Assembly: GCF_000417875.1 (NCBI RefSeq)
Contig: NW_006920879.1
Location: forward strand, 126,130-190,129
Origin: Pseudozyma flocculosa PF-1
Lineage: Eukaryota; Basidiomycota; Ustilaginomycetes; Ustilaginales; Ustilaginaceae
Direction: 5' to 3'
DNA: 64,000 bases
A program made the translations under genes and the position numbers. The first letter of the stretch is position 1, and each line of letters begins with the position of its first letter. The notes under the pieces were generated by a model that saw only the letters and a program-made list of their open reading frames with translations, searched no databases and was not told the DNA's origin. Below are positions 61,004 through 64,000 of the stretch, piece after piece.

Positions 61004-63286
61004 ATGCCCAAGCGGCAAAAACTCACACATACCGCTTCGGCGGCCTCTGAGCCTCACGAGGCCGGCATCACACCTGCCCAGCCGGCTTCCGGTCAGGACG
61101 GCAGCACCTCGCCTTCGTCCTCGAGCGACCACGCCTCCACCTCTTCCTCGGCGGGCAGCGACGGCGACGACAACGACAATGACGAAGAGGAACGGAGTCT
61201 CACAGGCTCACGGTCAGGGGCTGAAGGTGAAGACAACGATGACATCGACGAAGAAGCTGGTAGCGATTCAACGGAAGACGAAGACGAAGAAGAGGAGGAG
61301 GAGGAGCAGGTACCCCAGAAACCCGCATTCGACGAGAGCAAGGCCAAGAGCAAGCTGGTGAGTTGAGAGCTCTGATCGGCAGCCGTCTGACCAGCTGTCA
61401 CATCGCTGCTCCGGGCAAAGTCTCGCTGACCGCGCCGTCAATGCTTTCCGTTGTCCGCAGCATCAAGGCGTCAAGTCCATCAGGGCGGCGGCCAAGACAG
61501 CCAAGGCGTTCGAACTGCAAAGGCTCGTCAAGAAGCTGCGGAGCTCCAAGGGCAAAGCATCGCAGGACAAGGCCGCGCTCGAACAAGAGATTGAGGGGGT
61601 AAAGCAGGTCGACACCCACGATCTGGCCCGGCGCGCGCTCCTCGCCAAGATGGTCAAGAACAAGCTTCTCCCGCGCCCCGCCGCACGGCTCCCCGAGGAC
61701 GAGGTCGAGGCCGAATTTCCCTTTGCCGCTCTCGTCAAGGCCGAACCGCTGCTCAAGGACGAGCAGGTGGCCAAGAAGGGCGAGGCTGCGGCCGACAAGG
61801 TGCACGAAAAGGTCATGGCCATGCTCGTCAGCTCCAAGAAGCTCGCCGATGAAGTATCGCAGCGCGTCGAGGCGCTCAAAGTCCTGGCGGGCCTGCAGGA
61901 GGAGAGCAAGAGTAAGCTCCAAGCCACAAAGGACGCCAAGACTCTCAACGGCAGCGACAAGGACAAGCGGCTGGACGAGGACGCCGAGCAACTCGACGCG
62001 TCCGGCAGCGAGGACGAAAACGACGACGATGACGACGAAGAAGAAGAAGACGACGAGGACGACGAGGACGACGAGGATGACGCGGCCGACGAAGAAGAGC
62101 TGGAGCGGCTCGGCAGGGAGAAGATTGCGGCATTGGGCGATCTTTCGCAGTGGGACGACATGCTCGCCTCAGACTCTGACGAGGCTGGTGACGACGACGA
62201 CGACGACGACGAGGACGAAGACGAAGAAAAGAGGAGCACGACAAGAAGGGCAAGTCAGCGCGAGGCGGCAAGCGAAAGCGACAGAGGTCCAACTCGATCT
62301 CGCAGTCCGAGTACGGCTCCGACGAAGAGGCGGCTAGCGAGGGCGAGCTCGTCTCCGACGACGACGGCAGCGAGGAGGAAGGAGGTTCGGACTCGGACGC
62401 CGATTCAGACGGTAGCGTGGACGATTCGGACTCGGACTCGGCACCGTCCAAGAAGAAGAGCAAGACAAAGAAGGGACCTTCGTCATCGACCTTCCTGCCG
62501 TCGCTCTCGACGGGCTTCATCGGCGGACGGAGCGACGACGACTGGAGCGACGCCGAGGCGGACCTGGCCGATCGCGACCTGTCAGAGATCAAGAGCGGCA
62601 AGAAGAAGCGCGAGTCAAAGAACCGGATGGGTCAGCGTGCCCGCAAGGCGTGAGTAGCACCGGCAAAATTCGGGGTTCCTGTCGACGCCTTTCGATGTCG
62701 AGGGCCTCCCCAATGTTTCTGACCGCATTCACCATTTTTCACATGCTCCTCACCCTTGCGCCGTCGCAGGCTCTATGAGAAAAAGTACGGTCGCAACGCC
62801 AACCACATCAAGATTCGGGAAAAGGAGAAGCGCAAAACGGAACGTCGACCCTCCTCGGCCGCCGCTGCCGCCGCAGGGGCAGGTGGGGAGGGATCAACGA
62901 GGCCGGTCTATGGAAAGGGGACGCAGGGTGCGGGATGGGGCGCATCGCGCCGCGCCTTGCCGTCGCAGGAAAAGAGCGCGCCCCAGCTCGAAAGCGGCAT
63001 CGATACCCGCCGTACCCGTGGCGGTGGCGGCGTCAGGCCGACGCAACGTCCGCCGCCGAATCGACAGGCAGGCCCGCCATCGCGCGCTCCCGTCACTCGC
63101 GACCACGCTGCGCCACCGCAGCAGCGATCGGCTCCGCCGCCCGCCAGGCCGGCATCGACACCGGCGGCGTCCGCTGGTGCCTCGAGCAAGAAAGAGGAGA
63201 TGCATCCCAGCTGGATCGCAAAGCAGCGTCAGAAGGAACTGGCGGCCGCTACCAAGCCGGCTGGCAAGAAGATTACATTCGATTAG
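61004..63286 (+). CDS. BUD22: BUD22 family ribosome biogenesis protein, apparent frameshift
   Basis: Bud22 acts in the nucleolus in small-subunit (18S) pre-rRNA maturation. Three exons (61004-61357, 61461-62649, 62770-63286) cover the gene. Visible family features are the N-terminal helical block (KTAKAFELQRLVKKLRSSKG, then LARRALLAKMVKNKLLPRP), very acidic stretches in the middle, and the conserved C-terminus KNRMGQRARKALYEKKYGRNANHIK, the late HPSWIAKQRQKE and the final GKKITFD (quoted in parts). Upstream of about 62,229 the acidic coding frame is one phase; from about 62,234 the coding frame (EHDKKGKSARGGKRKRQRSN) is shifted by one base, consistent with one missing base near GAAAAGAGG. As written the first frame stops at 62,657, without the conserved C-terminus. 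Full coding would be about 686 residues. Confidence 0.88.
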
Positions 63287-63406
63287 ACGGACCCCCTTTC
63301 TCCTGCACGCATCCAGTCATGTCTGTCCCACCGGCTCGCCACCCTGCGTCTCATATCGCTGAGGGATCCCCCACTGCATCGACGAAACATCGTTCCGCGC
63401 CGCCCT

Positions 63407-64000
63407 TCATCCCCTCCTCTCTGCGACACGGACGAGGTCCGCGACGACGCCCATGGCCGTGACGTCGGCGCCCGCACCGGCGCCCTGGACAATGAGGGGC
63501 CTGGCGCTGTAGCGCTTGGTGTGGAAGGCGACAATGTTGTCGGAGCCGCTGAGGGACGAGGCAAAGGGGTGCGACGAGGGGTACTTTTCCAGGCTCGCCT
63601 TGATTTCGCCCTTTTCGACGTCAATGACGCCGACGTAGCGCAGCACGCAGCCCTCGTTGGCGGCCGCCTGGTTGAGGGCCGTGTAGTCTCCGTCAAACTC
63701 GGGCAGGCGCTGCACGTACTCGTCGCCCGACTTGACGTCGGACAGGGGAGCGGGCGTGAGCGAGTGGGTGGGCACCGACAGGTAGCCCTCGGCCAGCGAA
63801 GTCGAGAGCGAGGGGACCAGGCGAGAGAGGATGGCCAGCTTGCGGGCAACGTCCGAGCCGTTGAGGTCGTCGTCCGGATGCGGCTCCTATGGTCGTCGAT
63901 CCGACGGTCAGAGGGGGCAGGCAGATACAAAAGCGGAGGGCATGGTATGGTGAGCCTGCCGAATCGAAGCTGCGCAGGCTCTCCAGGCCCGAGCGGCACT
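63407..64000 (-). CDS. HOM6: homoserine dehydrogenase, C-terminal exon (partial)
   Basis: The coding exon visible is 63886-63407 (160 codons including stop); an intron runs from 63887 towards or beyond the window edge, so the rest of the gene is missing. The translation begins EPHPDDDLNGSDVARKLAIL, a conserved block of homoserine dehydrogenase. It continues through HTKRYSARPLIVQGAGAGAD to the end VRVAERRG. The enzyme reduces aspartate semialdehyde to homoserine in threonine and methionine synthesis. BUD22 converges on it with only 120 bases between stops. Confidence 0.92.

Overview
The window reads as nuclear DNA of a filamentous or dimorphic fungus, most likely a basidiomycete. The reasons are very GC-rich coding DNA, many short introns (about 85-140 nt) with GTGAGT-type donors, single-gene transcription units, and fungal families: a Zn(II)2Cys6 regulator, a GPI-type chitin deacetylase, a UPF0658 Golgi protein and BUD22. 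The gene set and base composition would suit the smut lineage (Ustilaginomycotina), but that placement is inference.

Layout. 0.5-8.5 kb: VPS4 (minus) and a VPS3/TGFBRAP1-like CORVET subunit (plus) diverge from a 1.1 kb spacer; both act at endosomes. 10-15 kb: a protein with an NTF2-like N-terminus and a lysine/serine-rich tail, then a 68-residue Tom6-like membrane protein and a mitochondrial dicarboxylate carrier. 17-23 kb: a two-finger C2H2 regulator and a 952-residue paxillin-like LIM protein. 27-36 kb: a UPF0658 Golgi membrane protein and the nucleoporin Nup120/Nup160. 37-45 kb: a chitin deacetylase, an alpha/beta hydrolase and a Zn2Cys6 regulator. 44.9-56.5 kb: 11.6 kb in which I find no gene, partly lower in GC. 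56.5-64 kb: an M20 carboxypeptidase S-like protein, an enoyl-CoA hydratase family protein with a C-terminal AKL tripeptide, BUD22 with an apparent one-base frameshift, and the 3' end of homoserine dehydrogenase running off the window.

I rebuilt exon structures by hand for the spliced genes. Phases close in every complete one except BUD22. The genes do not form a pathway cluster: this is ordinary housekeeping and regulatory content with long, repeat-rich spacers. Two 20-N assembly gaps are present (40,945 and 59,812), and the second is flanked by two near-copies of the same sequence. I found no tRNA, rRNA, CRISPR array or intact transposon.
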